This document shows, piece after piece, positions 22,801-31,108 of a stretch of 64,000 nt of DNA (position 1 is the first letter of the stretch; the number at the start of each line of letters is the position of its first letter). The notes beneath the pieces were generated by a model. The model had not been told where the DNA came from and searched no databases. It saw only the letters and a list, made by a program, of their open reading frames with translations. The stretch comes from Diphasiastrum complanatum (lineage: Eukaryota > Streptophyta > Lycopodiopsida > Lycopodiales > Lycopodiaceae): contig CM055107.1 of NCBI GenBank assembly GCA_029204225.1, positions 25,691,391 through 25,755,390 of the forward strand, in the 5' to 3' direction. Position numbers and translations under genes: made by a program.

Positions 22801-25800
22801 TTTACTGTGTCATTCTCCGGTACACACACCTTGCCTTTACGAAACAAAATCATGTTTCGAATAGCAAAATCCATTTCACTCTTTCCCTGATTCGAGGAAT
22901 CTTGCATACCTGAATCGACCCCAAAAAGTACTTGTTGCCAATACTTTCCGAAAAAAAGATCGAACTCAAATAGTCCTTGGAGAGACTGAAACAACCCCGG
23001 TTCTATAACAGTAAAGCATAACTAATTGATAATCAGTAAACGACTCAAAGCAACTGCTAGAGTATTTTTGACTTCCTTTACAATAACGTATAGAAAAGTC
23101 AAAGATTTGCATCAACTCAGCCAATCTAGCTTGCCTCCACCGAAATATCGAAGAGTCTGATGATCCATCAAAATCTCAAATCTGGCTCCATACAAATAAT
23201 GTCACCAAATTTTAAAGGCATGAACAATTGCAAACAGTTCCTTCTTATAGGTACAATCTCATAGGTACAATACCTAGATTGAGTTGGATTGAGTTTCTTG
23301 CTTTCATAAGCAACAGGATGTCCATCCTGCATCAAAACAGCTCCAATAGCATAATCACTGGCATCGGTCCTAACCACAAAAGCTTTATTAGGATCGCCAA
23401 TGATTAGTATTGGTGCTGAAGTGACACTTTTCTTAAGCAACTCAAAACAATTATGCATATCCTCCGTCCACTCCACTAGTGGACTCTTAGCCCCACGACT
23501 TAGCTTCTTATAGACTTTCAAGGCCTGGGTAAGAGGAAATGCCAATCGAGCAAATTGGGGAATATGCCGACTGAAAAATCCTACAAACCCTAACAAAGAC
23601 TTGATTTCCCGAACTGTGGTAAGAATAGGCCATTCAATAACCCTCTGGATACGATGGGACTCGATCTCCACTCCTCGTTCGGAAATCTTAGGTCCCAAGT
23701 AGGACAATTCCTTAGCAAAAAAGTCACACTTAGACTCTTTGGCAAAGAGCTTTTCCCTTCTTAGGATGTCCAGGACAATCCTAAGATCCTCTTTATGTTC
23801 TGCCACAGTCTTACTGAACATTAGGATATCATCTAAGAATACCACTACAAATCTTCCCAAATATGGCTTGAACAAATCGTTCATCATCTGTTGGAAAGTT
23901 GTCGGTGCATTGGTTAAACCAAAAGGCAACACCAAAAATTCGTAGTGTCCAAAGCGAGTTCGAAAACCCATTTTTGGTAAATCTTCTGCCCTAATGCGTA
24001 TCTGATGGTATCCAGATCTTAGATCAATCTTGGTAAAGTACTTAGCACCACCAATGGATATCTATTCTTAACGGTTACCTTGTTAAATTTCTTATAATCG
24101 ACGCAAAACCTTATAGTCTCATTCTTCTTGGCAACCAAAATCATTGGTGATGCCCAAGGAGACTTACTAGGTTGTACCCACCCCTTCTTCAAATAATCAT
24201 GTAAATGCCTACTTACCTCAGCCTCTTCCGATGCACTCATCCGATAAGGACGCTGTGCGATCGGAATTGAACCAAGTATAAGGTCAATTTTATGATCAAC
24301 TGTGCTTTCAGGTGGTAAACCTACATGAAGGTCTAAAAAAACATCATTGAATTCTTGCCTAAGTTCATTATAGGCTTCAAACTCTGTAGTGTTCTCATTG
24401 GGCATATTCATGGCATTTATGTTAAGTTTTTTATCATTGCAGCAAATGAAATCATTATGAAAACATAAATAAACTTTAAAATCAGAATTCTTCATTATTG
24501 AATTAAGTTCTTGTTTGGAATAAGGATTAACATTCTTAGTGTTCTGTGTAACTTTGTACAGTTAGTCGAATGCCCACAACCCTCTTATCCCAAATCTCTA
24601 TACTCTTTCCATCAGCCATTTCCATTGTGTACTGGTACGGGGATGGTTGAGTATTCACACCTAACTTTCGTACCAAAGTTGAATTCAACACATTATGAGA
24701 GGACCCAGTGTCAAATAGAACCTGAACATCTCTACCACACAGCTGTCCTCACATAACAATACAAGAAGTGTTAGGAAATTGATACCCTTGGCGAGCCGAT
24801 TTTGACAAAAGCGCTGGTGGAGCCGTGTCCACTCTCCTGACCACCGAAACATTCATGAGGCATGGAACATCTAGATTGGCTTCCTGCTCGATCTCTTCCA
24901 CTGTCATAGGGTCATCACCCTGGTTCATCTAGTCCACCTGAAGATTATATGTGGTCCGCATCAAGTTCCATGGACATTCCTTCCACCTATGCTGTCCCAA
25001 ACATCCAAAACAGAGGTTCTCCCTCTTTGCACGTTCTTGGTCCTGTGGCGACAACATTGAAGGACGCTGACCCTTTTGGGCATTGGGCTGCCCATACAAC
25101 CCTTTGCCTTTTGGAGCCCTGCACCCTTCCTCCTTTAGTCACCCCGAGCTTGCCACTGATTGGTTTGACCTTCAAACTTTCTCTTTTTGTTCCATTTGCC
25201 CTTGCGTCCCCAAGGTTGCTGACCACCTATACCAGCTACCGCAAGAGGATCCGGGCCTTTTTTCCCATCTTCATAATACAAAGCCATCTAGATGGCTCCC
25301 CGCAAATCATGAGATTGCTCCTTCCGCACAAAAGGGCGCATACTCTCTCGAAGTCCCTCCACAAAGTGAAATATTTGCATGTACATAGGAACTTCCTGAG
25401 GAATGTGTAACAAAGCCTCTCGGTACTTGTCTGCATAATCCTGCACGCTCAAGTTACCCTGCTTCAAATAAGACCATTGTTGCATGGCTCTGTTGTCTCC
25501 ATCCATAGGCACCCAGTTTTGCGCAAACATTTGTCGGAATGCCTCCCATGTGGTTGGAACTAGGTCATCCTTTTCCACCTTCCTCCACCACCTTTGTGTT
25601 GACTCTTGAAAACGATATGTGGCTTCAGCCAATCATCTCAGTTTCATCGTCTATGCCATACATCTGGAATGCTTTCTCCCACTTTTGCAACCAATTCTCA
25701 ACGGCATCAGTAGTTCTCATAGATACTGCTCCAGTGAACTTCGGAGGTTTTAAATCTTTGATAGTAGTAGGTAGCTTTCTCTTTCGAAACACCAACTCAG

Positions 25801-28800
25801 CTTCATGGCCCGTTGACAATGTCCTTTCTGCCTCCATAGTTGTACCACTGACTCTCTCAGGAACACTAACCCCTTTACCTTTGAGTTGCTCTAAAATCAG
25901 CTTAAGAGTAGCTTCGATAGTATCCACCTTGGAACATACAGCATCTAATCTCTGTGAATCTTGACTGGTGTTGCTTGCGGATGCCATAGCAGAAAAATAG
26001 GTAGCAGAAACAAAGCAAAACCAGGCTCTCAGCACCTCAAATCACTACACAGATAGGTTGCCCTGAATTCCTAGAAGAACTAGATAGAATAGATCTCCTA
26101 CAGCCAAGTTCTAACTACACAGACTCTTCTTCTCCAAAAAACCAGCAAACTAGGGTTTCAAACTGAAAATTGGCAATCACCGAATCAGAAGGCGAAAAGC
26201 CCTACCCTACCAACGACCTACCACAAGAAGCTTATTGCAACTGACAAATCTGAAAAATACTGAGTATTGAAGAAGTTACAAACGGATTTACAAATCCTAT
26301 GTGGGCTGGATTTTCACAAAAGCGAAGAGAATAATCAAGCCGCGTAGTAGAAAATGCTCAAAGGCTGCCAGAAGATCAGCAATCCACCATAGGGCTTCAA
26401 TCTGCTATCTTATGGGCTCCAAATCTGACACAAGTCTTGAAAGTAACTACTCTGATACCAAATGTTGCACACAAGCTCACAAACCCTAAGTAAATACACA
26501 GAATTACCCAGCAAATCCGTCACTTTATTAATCTCAAGCCAATGTACATAGATCAACAAGCAAACATGAGAGCTCTGCTGCAAGTCTCCTCCCAACCATA
26601 CTGCATATGAATACCATAATCATAATGAGGAATGCCTGACAAGACTCACCCTATATCCCCTCAAGCACCCCTTAACCCTGACACATCCTACGTCGACACA
26701 TGGCAAACTCCATGCACAGCCGACACTTGCCACTTGGCAGTACCCTGACACATAGGCAAGCTAGTAGGTGGACAGTCTGACACGTGTCACTCATGCATTG
26801 GACCAAGTGTCCCAATGAGCATATGACGTCCTGTTGACCCGTCCATTGACCGTCCGACAAGTGTCACTCATGCACTGGACCAAGTGTCTCAATGAGCACA
26901 TGACACGTGTCACATTGACCGGTCAACCCTTCTTACTTTTTAGGAGGTCAGTCCAGTAGACTCTCATGAGACCCAGTACCCCCTTGGCCATCTCGGATTT
27001 AGTCACTATAACAGATATTTACATTGCAATTTACAATTGTCTCCGCAGGCCGGTTAATTAGCCATTTACAATTTAATAATTACAATTTACCATTTACATT
27101 GGGCAAAGGGATTCAAAGTACATGTGACAGACACCTTGGAAGTGCGCCCTCCTACCAGGTCCCATTGCCCAAGTTGTGCTTGTATACTTTGGTCCAAGAC
27201 CAATAAAGTGATATGGTTCAAGGTTGAGGCCCAAGGTTTAGAAAAATAGCCAAAACACCCACGGTAATGACTTTATAACACCTCACTAGGTTCCATACCT
27301 CCGATCAAGGCATAAACACCTACTTGCCTTTATCCAAGGACACCAGTACCTTAATCTAAAGGCACATACCCTTAATCCTAAGGGTACCCCTTATCCAAGG
27401 GTAACTTGATTCCATACCTCCGACCAAGGTATAGTCACTTGCCTGCCCTTATCCAAAGGTACCTACCCTTAATCCTAAGGGTACCCCTTATCCAAGGGTA
27501 ACTTGCCATTTAGCCCCCAACACTAAATGGACATATAGGGAACACTAAATGGACATATAGGGGTCACTGAAGTACTGCTAGTTACATAGGCATGTAACAG
27601 GACCCTCATAAAGCTCTCCTATATTTAATTCGTGTGAATCTAGTGTCTAAGGGCCTATTCATAGGTGTATGATGACCTCATTGCAATGTTAAGAGGGCAC
27701 AATTTAGGGCTAGATGTATAAGTGTGGCATGTCTTGTAATCATCGGGTACCTACTTTGATGTTTGATCCAATTTAAAGAACTCTTCAAGTTTCTTAAGTT
27801 GTAAGTCATAACGAGCTATAAAACAAACATACGTGATTCGAGAATCAACAACTAGGACTCGATGAATTATGGTTTGTGTCGTGCGACATGGACATGTCAT
27901 TGTATAGATTGCAGTTACAAGCAAATTTTTTAGGAAAACCCAATCTGATTTTAGAGTGGCCGAATCTGATTCAATGTATAAGGGGTTGAATTGAATGAGT
28001 TCAAATATACAAATTGGCCGATTCAAATGGAGCACATTGGTATCTTAGATGACGTATAATGGACCCACATCTAAAGGTTCCCAATGGATATCTCAAAGGT
28101 CTCAATGGACATTGAAAATGTCCTTTATGGGCTTCTTGAAAGAAAACATTTCGTTGGACTATCTGGATGAAAGTTTGACCTAAGTAGTCACATTTCTATG
28201 GACTTAATCAAGGGATGCCCACAACATAGAGAGCGCTTGTTCTACTTGACACATTTTTGTTCAAGGTGATTTTCCTATGGAGAAACTACCTCCACATATT
28301 ATCGTTTTGATCACATCATGTCTTGCTATTGTTGGGGCATGCAATACCTTAGTTGGAGACTATTAGCAACCATCCAATGGAAGAATACCTATCATTCATC
28401 TTATGCTCAATTTATTCAATGTCAATACTAAAGTCTTGACTCTTAGTTAGCGACCAATATATGATCTTTGGTTGTTTGTCTTGTGTGATGTGTTACGTGA
28501 TATTGTGTTCTTAACTCTACAATAGTTTTAAATAGAGCTTCCACGATTTAGGACCTTCAAATTGTTGTTTGTTACTTGTGTTATACACTGCTTTCTCTAT
28601 AACAATTCAAATAAAACTTCCATGATTCTTATACTCACTAGCTAGAGTCGAAACAAAAGAAAGCCATCATATGAAAAAAACCATTTCAATTGTCAGCATT
28701 GAATCTAGAAATTCTAAAAATTATTTAGTATCTACATAAAGTAAAATCTAAAAGTACAAAGTGGCTACCCTATGAGTTAGCTATCTCGGTCTTCTAATTT

Positions 28801-29702
28801 TAACAACACTTCCAAGCAATCAAAATAACATTCTGCTCAAAAATTCCAGCAAACTATGACAGTCTGAGACAGAAAATACCGATCCTCCAAACCCCACCGA
28901 AATGTTTCAAACTAGTATTCAAAGCCCTGCTATGGGCTGCCAACACCAACCAACCATTTCATCTACATATCAAAACTCGAAACACAGATTCGTTTGACCC
29001 AGGCCCTCAGCTTTAAATGTGGTGATGAGGATGGCTAGACATGACTGCAAGCTCATCAGGCAGCTAGTAGCTATCTCGGGTTACAAGAAGAAATAATAAA
29101 ACAAAAGTATCATAAATGTAGTCCCTATCTCCCATTAAAGGGTAGATAGAACCCCAATTCTAACAATGTCTAGCAGCAAATAAAAGGATTCATTGCACAA
29201 GACTTGAAACTTGCCTCACGAGTCATAGTTTTGATGTAGTAGACCAGAAATGACATTACGATCCATAAAAGCACAAGCGTAACGTTGCTGCAAGTTGAAA
29301 ATTTGCCTATCTGCATACATAATAAACGGACGCAAATCCTTGATTACTGTCAAAGCTTGCACTTAAGCTTAGAAACCTTTGTATTGTAGTCTTTTCTTGC
29401 TGCAGTAAAGTTATTCTGAGCCAGAACCAGCTTAACCTCTGAAACAAATTTCTAAAATTATAGGTAACTAGGAACACCTGCACTTGGAATCAAAGGACAG
29501 GACAGCAAGTACTAACCCGCTTCAGCAATGATGTTTGATACTTGGGGGAACGCAAGCATAAAGAGCAGCGACAGTGCATGCTTTTCGTATGCCGTTGGAC
29601 AGCCTTGGTTAATTGGTAGATAGTCCATGGAATCACAAAAAGTCCCAACACTGACAATATAAATATGGGGAAAAGAGAGCTCATTTCCTCAGATGCAGCC
29701 AT
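4921..29702 (-). CDS. ERDJ2 (SEC63-like): ERdj2/SEC63-type J-domain translocon protein, 5' five exons (partial gene)
   Basis: Joined exons (29702-29517, 29310-29215, 5632-5512, 5359-5253, 5138-4921) give 242 residues in frame plus two bases of the next codon. The family is the ER membrane J-protein that works beside the Sec61 translocon: its lumenal J domain recruits BiP-type Hsp70. TM1 is about residues 11-31 (after [10 protein letters not shown]), TM2 71-88, the J domain about 98-165 with HPD at 127-129 in YHPDKNPDP, and TM3 191-213, followed by the conserved [19 protein letters not shown] block opening the Sec63 region. Plant family members are close to 690 residues, so about two thirds is absent here, either left of the window or lost. 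No stop or frameshift occurs in these exons and all splice phases agree. Introns are 206, about 23,582, 152, 114 and more than 4,900 bp; 2 and 5 carry transposable elements. Family assignment and exon structure are strong; that the whole gene is expressed is inference. Confidence 0.9.
5253..5359 (-). CDS. ERdj2-like exon 4 (J domain, second half)
   Basis: 107 nt, acceptor GTAG|AG, donor CAG|GTTTGG. Translates [20 protein letters not shown] then [16 protein letters not shown]. Confidence 0.93.
5512..5632 (-). CDS. ERdj2-like exon 3 (J domain, first half)
   Basis: 121 nt, acceptor ACAG|ATC, donor CCAG|GTCAGT. Translates [20 protein letters not shown] then [20 protein letters not shown], containing helix II and the catalytic HPD loop. 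Confidence 0.93.
5642..6998. other. Intron 2, unique sequence near its 3' end
   Basis: Low-complexity AT-leaning intronic sequence. No gene recognised; short ORFs here have no family signature. Confidence 0.5.
6999..9440 (-). pseudogene. Element C pol: protease, RT, RNase H, partial integrase
   Basis: Successive fragments in transcription order: a protease remnant (about 9440-9178) with GGSIHNF in place of the usual active-site D[ST]G, then [11 protein letters not shown] and the C-terminal VDVILGKE motif; degenerate RT (about 8800-7941) with [16 protein letters not shown] and YLGHVIS; RNase H/tether (7754-7419) with TNHQALKYI and [14 protein letters not shown]; and the integrase HHCC finger (7340-7140) with [17 protein letters not shown] and CGLCQVNK. 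Integrase core similarity (VVGLSRTGK, then AQFIPT) continues to about 6999. Many stops and frameshifts. The integrase is closest in style to element G, less so to D. Not functional. Confidence 0.82.
9451..9464 (-). other. Element C primer-binding site
   Basis: Minus-strand TGGTATCAGAGCCA, a perfect tRNA-iMet PBS, two bases from the LTR end. Confidence 0.85.
9467..10280 (-). repeat. LTR of element C (814 bp)
   Basis: Starts TGTTAGAGCT and ends GTAGTAACA in element sense, bounded by a PPT on one side and a PBS on the other. It contains a purine-rich stretch (about 9908-9940) and a GACCAAGTGTCC / GAGCATATGACAC module also present in the D-type LTRs, so C and D LTRs are distant relatives. Confidence 0.85.
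10292..10552 (-). pseudogene. Pol C-terminus (chromodomain end) upstream of LTR C
   Basis: In minus sense it reads (L)[17 protein letters not shown] then VIADDVFF and TGA at 10294-10292, directly homologous to the chromodomain tail of element D ([16 protein letters not shown]). It is the 3' end of an element whose 3' LTR is 9467-10280. Upstream similarity fades near 10552. Confidence 0.72.
10553..10848. other. Spacer between elements C and D
   Basis: About 300 bp with no recognisable coding or repeat signal. It probably contains both truncation points. Confidence 0.4.
10849..12532 (+). pseudogene. Element D pol: RNase H end, integrase, chromodomain
   Basis: A long open frame (10849-12072) carries the RNase H tail ([10 protein letters not shown]), the integrase zinc finger [20 protein letters not shown]...[11 protein letters not shown], and the catalytic core with D in [12 protein letters not shown] in [13 protein letters not shown] and E in [14 protein letters not shown], so the DDE triad is intact. 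A short deletion near 12067 shifts frame; the continuation [15 protein letters not shown]...[12 protein letters not shown]...[11 protein letters not shown] leads to a chromodomain ([18 protein letters not shown]) and a stop at 12530. This is integrase with the C-terminal chromodomain that targets chromoviruses to chromatin. Best-preserved integrase in the window, but 5'-truncated and frameshifted. Confidence 0.9.
12545..13233 (+). repeat. 3' LTR of element D (689 bp)
   Basis: TGTCACATGT...GTGTGCAACA. The same LTR type occurs inverted at 26463-27129. It contains two tandem, imperfect ~80-bp modules with GGACACTTGGTCC and GAGTGACAC (around 12770-12905) and an (ATTATG)5 microsatellite. Confidence 0.9.
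13051..13080 (+). repeat. (ATTATG)5 microsatellite in LTR D
   Basis: Five perfect hexamers. The related LTR at 26463-27129 has only about two at the equivalent place, so it has expanded or shrunk since the copies separated. Confidence 0.9.
13234..14705. repeat. Palindrome-rich degenerate satellite
   Basis: About 1.45 kb made of variants of GGCAAGCCACGTAGGCCTAC and CATAGGCTTGTGTGGCAAGCC, with the self-complementary core GCCACGTGGC recurring. Larger blocks restart with a phrase like GAGTGGACATAGAGAGAG near 13540, 13880, 14080 and 14370, so the higher-order spacing is irregular (200-340 bp). Open frames across it are by-products of the repeat. It lies exactly between the end of LTR D and the start of element B. 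Confidence 0.85.
13547..13573. repeat. (AG)n microsatellite
   Basis: Expanded form of the GAGAGAG phrase present in each satellite block. Confidence 0.9.
14706..15143 (+). repeat. 5' LTR of element B
   Basis: About 438 bp beginning TGGACTCGGCTCAT, ending beside the PBS. It contains a duplicated phrase, TTAAGTCTTGCTTATGTG, near 15046-15090. Confidence 0.82.
15144..15155 (+). other. Element B primer-binding site
   Basis: TGGTATCAGAGC, a perfect match to the plant tRNA-iMet PBS. Confidence 0.92.
15801..17520 (+). pseudogene. Element B gag-protease, broken
   Basis: ATG at 15801 starts [20 protein letters not shown]. Gag capsid region follows ([39 protein letters not shown]), then a CCHC zinc knuckle [14 protein letters not shown] at about 16816-16857, then the aspartic protease with active site [11 protein letters not shown] (about 17085-17115) and C-terminal flap motif [10 protein letters not shown]. 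Stops: TAG at 15951 and 16215, TGA at 16290. A frameshift near 17275 separates the two protease halves. Gag would form the capsid and protease would process it; both are dead here. The stops fall where element A has CAG or shares TGA. Confidence 0.88.
17521..18870 (+). CDS. Unrecognised coding-like insert in place of the pol core
   Basis: Follows the protease in near-continuous frame ([14 protein letters not shown], then one frameshift near 17575, then an open frame 17584-18516, and a second open frame 18363-19115 that runs into the integrase tail). The sequence is Ser/Val/Leu-rich and contains an 84-bp tandem duplication encoding [17 protein letters not shown] and [17 protein letters not shown] (from about 18163 and 18247). 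I see no YxDD/FLDD RT motif, no RNase H TDAS motif and no HHCC or DDE pattern on either strand. It may be a captured host fragment, a fast-diverged accessory ORF, or non-coding filler that happens to be open. I do not assign a function. Confidence 0.5.
18871..19466 (+). pseudogene. Element B integrase C-terminus and chromodomain
   Basis: Reads [56 protein letters not shown], then TAG (19113-19115) where family members have Q (CAG), then [42 protein letters not shown] (chromodomain) and TGA at 19464-19466. The integrase tail links the catalytic core to the chromodomain that guides insertion into heterochromatin; here it is kept although the core is absent. Confidence 0.85.
19519..19762 (+). 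repeat. 3' LTR of element B, truncated
   Basis: Starts TGGACTCGGCTCAT after a short purine tract (CCAGGGAGAG) and aligns with the first ~245 bp of the 5' LTR, then stops at TTGGC. Beyond it is a GGTACC-rich stretch and (AT)n. Confidence 0.85.
19841..19876. repeat. (AT)n microsatellite
   Basis: Pure AT run, about 18 units, just outside the truncated LTR of element B. Confidence 0.95.
19877..21574. other. Intronic spacer and outer part of LTR G
   Basis: No gene. About 20380-20600 is a degenerate ~55-bp tandem repeat (phrases such as CTCTATAAGGCC and AGGATGCTTTGAAAG). A (CT)n/poly-C run lies at 21369-21396. The right part, next to 21575, should be the remainder of the 3' LTR of element G, but I could not locate its outer end. 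Confidence 0.45.
21575..22022 (-). repeat. LTR-G, left copy (start of the 3' LTR)
   Basis: Begins (minus) TGCTACATACC at 22022 immediately after a polypurine tract. It aligns with 27130-27599 and then continues left into sequence absent from the right copy. Confidence 0.82.
22105..25987 (-). pseudogene. Element G gag-pol
   Basis: Gag begins [10 protein letters not shown] (25987) with a coiled-coil-like stretch and the capsid signature [28 protein letters not shown] knuckle [13 protein letters not shown] follows at about 25010. Protease has [12 protein letters not shown] (about 24700). RT has [44 protein letters not shown] and catalytic [12 protein letters not shown]; RNase H has [12 protein letters not shown]. 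Integrase (22994-22105) has [20 protein letters not shown]...[11 protein letters not shown] in SMDFVVGF, D in [13 protein letters not shown] and E in the damaged [11 protein letters not shown] (the E/R order is altered). The frame is broken by a 1-bp shift near 25620, a shift near 24050 and others. The least decayed gag-pol here, but not functional. Integrase ends near 22105 without a chromodomain, so its 3' end is probably deleted. Confidence 0.88.
26451..26460 (-). other. Primer-binding site between D-type LTR and gag
   Basis: Minus-strand TGGTATCAGA followed by GTAG, tRNA-iMet type, two bases from the LTR end. Confidence 0.8.
26463..27129 (-). repeat. D-type LTR (667 bp), complete
   Basis: In minus sense TGTCACATGT...GTGTGCAACA; end-to-end homologue of the element D 3' LTR (12545-13233) in the opposite orientation. 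Confidence 0.9.
27130..27599 (-). repeat. LTR-G, right copy (5' portion)
   Basis: Begins (minus) TGTTACATGCC at 27599. Homologous to 21575-22022 over its full length. It contains repeated CCTTATCCAAGGG/CCCTTAATCCTAAGGG phrases and a private 23-bp tandem duplication (about 27518-27562). Confidence 0.85.
27600..29208. other. Intron 2, unique sequence near its 5' end
   Basis: AT-leaning, no repeats or coding signatures recognised; runs up to the GC donor of exon 2. Confidence 0.5.
29215..29310 (-). CDS. ERdj2-like exon 2
   Basis: 32 codons, [16 protein letters not shown]...TREE-type end (TMTRE), carrying TM2. The acceptor is GCAG|ATA. The donor is GAG|GCAAGT, a GC donor. The nearest GT alternative, 4 bases further on, would put exon 3 out of frame. 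Confidence 0.9.
29517..29702 (-). CDS. ERdj2-like exon 1
   Basis: 62 codons from [23 protein letters not shown] onwards, ending ...SLLKR. The donor is CGG|GTTAGT at 29516. It encodes the N-terminal membrane anchor and a short Cys-rich segment (HCRCSLC). Confidence 0.92.
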
Positions 29703-30242
29703 GATGGTAAGTTGTTTAGATCTTTCAGCCCTCTAAGATCAAATTCAAAAATAAGTTGCGGGCAACAAATAAACGAACAAATAAACTGTGACGAATCTGA
29801 AAAAGGGCAGCATAAAGAATTTCTACAGAGTAAAAATCCGTTCTTTGTCCGAAAACTTCATCTCTGCAGCATAATAGGAGTTGTGTTATTGTAATTTAAC
29901 CCTAACTTTCCCCTGCTCAGCTTTGAAGCATGATCCACCCCGGAACCTAACTACACCAAAGTGCTTCTCAGATCATTGGGAATGATCCTGCCAGAAGAAC
30001 AACACACTCTCAGCTTGCGCAATTGGCAAAGCACTTGGTGGTGGTATTACAAAACCGAGATCGGGCGGCATATGAAGGAAACCATTTGTGATGACCACCT
30101 TCTTTCCCCTTCTTTGCTCTCTTCCTCACATCCACAAAATGAAATCCAAAGAAATCCAAAAGATCGAAAGAATTCCGAAGTATTGATCAGATCCAAGCTA
30201 TTTTCGGGTTTCTTCTTCCTTTCTTTCTTTTGCTCCTTTCTT

Positions 30243-30280
<38 letters not shown>

Positions 30281-30310
30281 ACATTGACTTACACATTCCT
30301 TTGACTTGAA
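29703..30310 (-). promoter_or_regulatory. Probable 5' UTR/promoter region of the ERdj2-like gene
   Basis: Directly upstream of the exon 1 ATG. In gene sense it carries a (GA)n tract (30248-30277) followed by purine-rich sequence, a common make-up of plant leaders and promoters. No convincing TATA box was located, and a leader intron is possible. Inference only. Confidence 0.4.
30248..30277. repeat. (CT)n microsatellite
   Basis: About 15 CT units on the plus strand, GA in the sense of the ERdj2-like gene. Confidence 0.95.
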
Positions 30311-30540
30311 AGGCGTGATTTAGTTTTTTTTTTTTGGCCCTGGCGTAGTAGGCAGGGGCGTTTTCATGTTTGGTTTAACCTCCTTGAGATCCTTTTCTTT
30401 TCTTTTCTTTTTTTAAATATTTTTTATATATTTTGAGGGGCCTTATGATTATTGTGACATTGACACGTATTAGTGTACTTAGTTTTTAAAAGCATTGTAT
30501 TTTGAAATTTTTTAAGCCAGCATTGATTGCTAATAAGTGA

Positions 30541-31108
30541 CTTCCTGTCTGATTCTCAAATAGTCATCCGATTTGTTGAAAACACAAACATGCTTTTGAT
30601 TTGTTCTAGATGAACATGACAATAGTTCTTCATCGATAAATGTAATGAAATACATCAATCCATCGCATGATGCCATTTGCATTGGGCCACAAAGATTTCA
30701 ATGAATAAGACCTAGAATGCCTTTAGCTTTACGAGCTTGGCCTTTGGGAATTGTTGACCTTGCATGCTTTCCAATAATACAAGTCTCACAAGTCTGTGTT
30801 AGTGAGAACTTTCTGATATCTAACCCTTCGACAAGTTTGTTGCAGAACATATGAGTGATGGTCCTCATATGGAGATGTCCAAGGCGTTGGTGCCATAGAA
30901 CATTTTTGTCGAATGAAGGTGTAGACACAATTTTTTCTTCAGAGGTGAGTGCACATTCATGACTTAATGTATACAGATGACCACGCTGTCGCAAATCAGT
31001 GTAAACGGAGACAATTTGAAGTTTTGCTATTTCTGTGTCACGTTCTTTGCCTTTTTGGAGCTTCTCGCTGGTCTGCATGCAGTGCAGGTGTAGATGTGTG
31101 GGTGCCAC
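30541..31108 (-). pseudogene. Ty1/copia fragment: GAG-pre-integrase and start of integrase
   Basis: Minus-strand frame contains VLWHQRLGHLHMRTITHMF, then CETCIIGKHARSTIPKGQA (pre-integrase HHCC finger: H-x-H...C-x2-C) and, after a stop, LCGPMQMASCDGLMYFITF with FIDE, the beginning of the copia integrase core. It is truncated on both sides and has a stop where family members read HSDLCGP. Domain order (pre-integrase before integrase) marks copia, not gypsy. Confidence 0.83.

Larger units (their letters stand above)
21575..27599 (-). mobile_element. Element G: Ty3/gypsy element with nested D-type LTR in its 5' LTR
   Basis: Minus-strand order: LTR-G 5' portion (27599-27130), complete D-type LTR (27129-26463), PBS, gag, protease, RT, RNase H, integrase, PPT (complement of 22023-22034, AGAGGAAAGGAA), then LTR-G (22022 leftwards). 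Both LTR-G portions begin TG and share about 450 bp. The similarity ends exactly at the D-type LTR border. Confidence 0.82.
5633..29214 (-). other. Giant GC-AG intron 2 of the ERdj2-like gene
   Basis: Starts GCAAGT at 29214 and ends ACAG at 5633. It contains elements C, D, B, G, a satellite and about 3 kb of unique sequence at its two ends. All coding exons around it are intact, which suggests the intron is still spliced despite its load; this is inference. Confidence 0.82.

Noticed and set aside
24949-25410. Plus-strand ORF of 153 residues opposite gag of element G
   Set aside because: Antisense shadow of the gag and knuckle frame on the minus strand.
29207-29214. GT donor (AA|GTTTCA) four bases beyond the GC donor for intron 2
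   Set aside because: It would add four bases and put the J-domain exon out of frame; the GC donor has full GAG|GCAAGT context and restores the family's length exactly.
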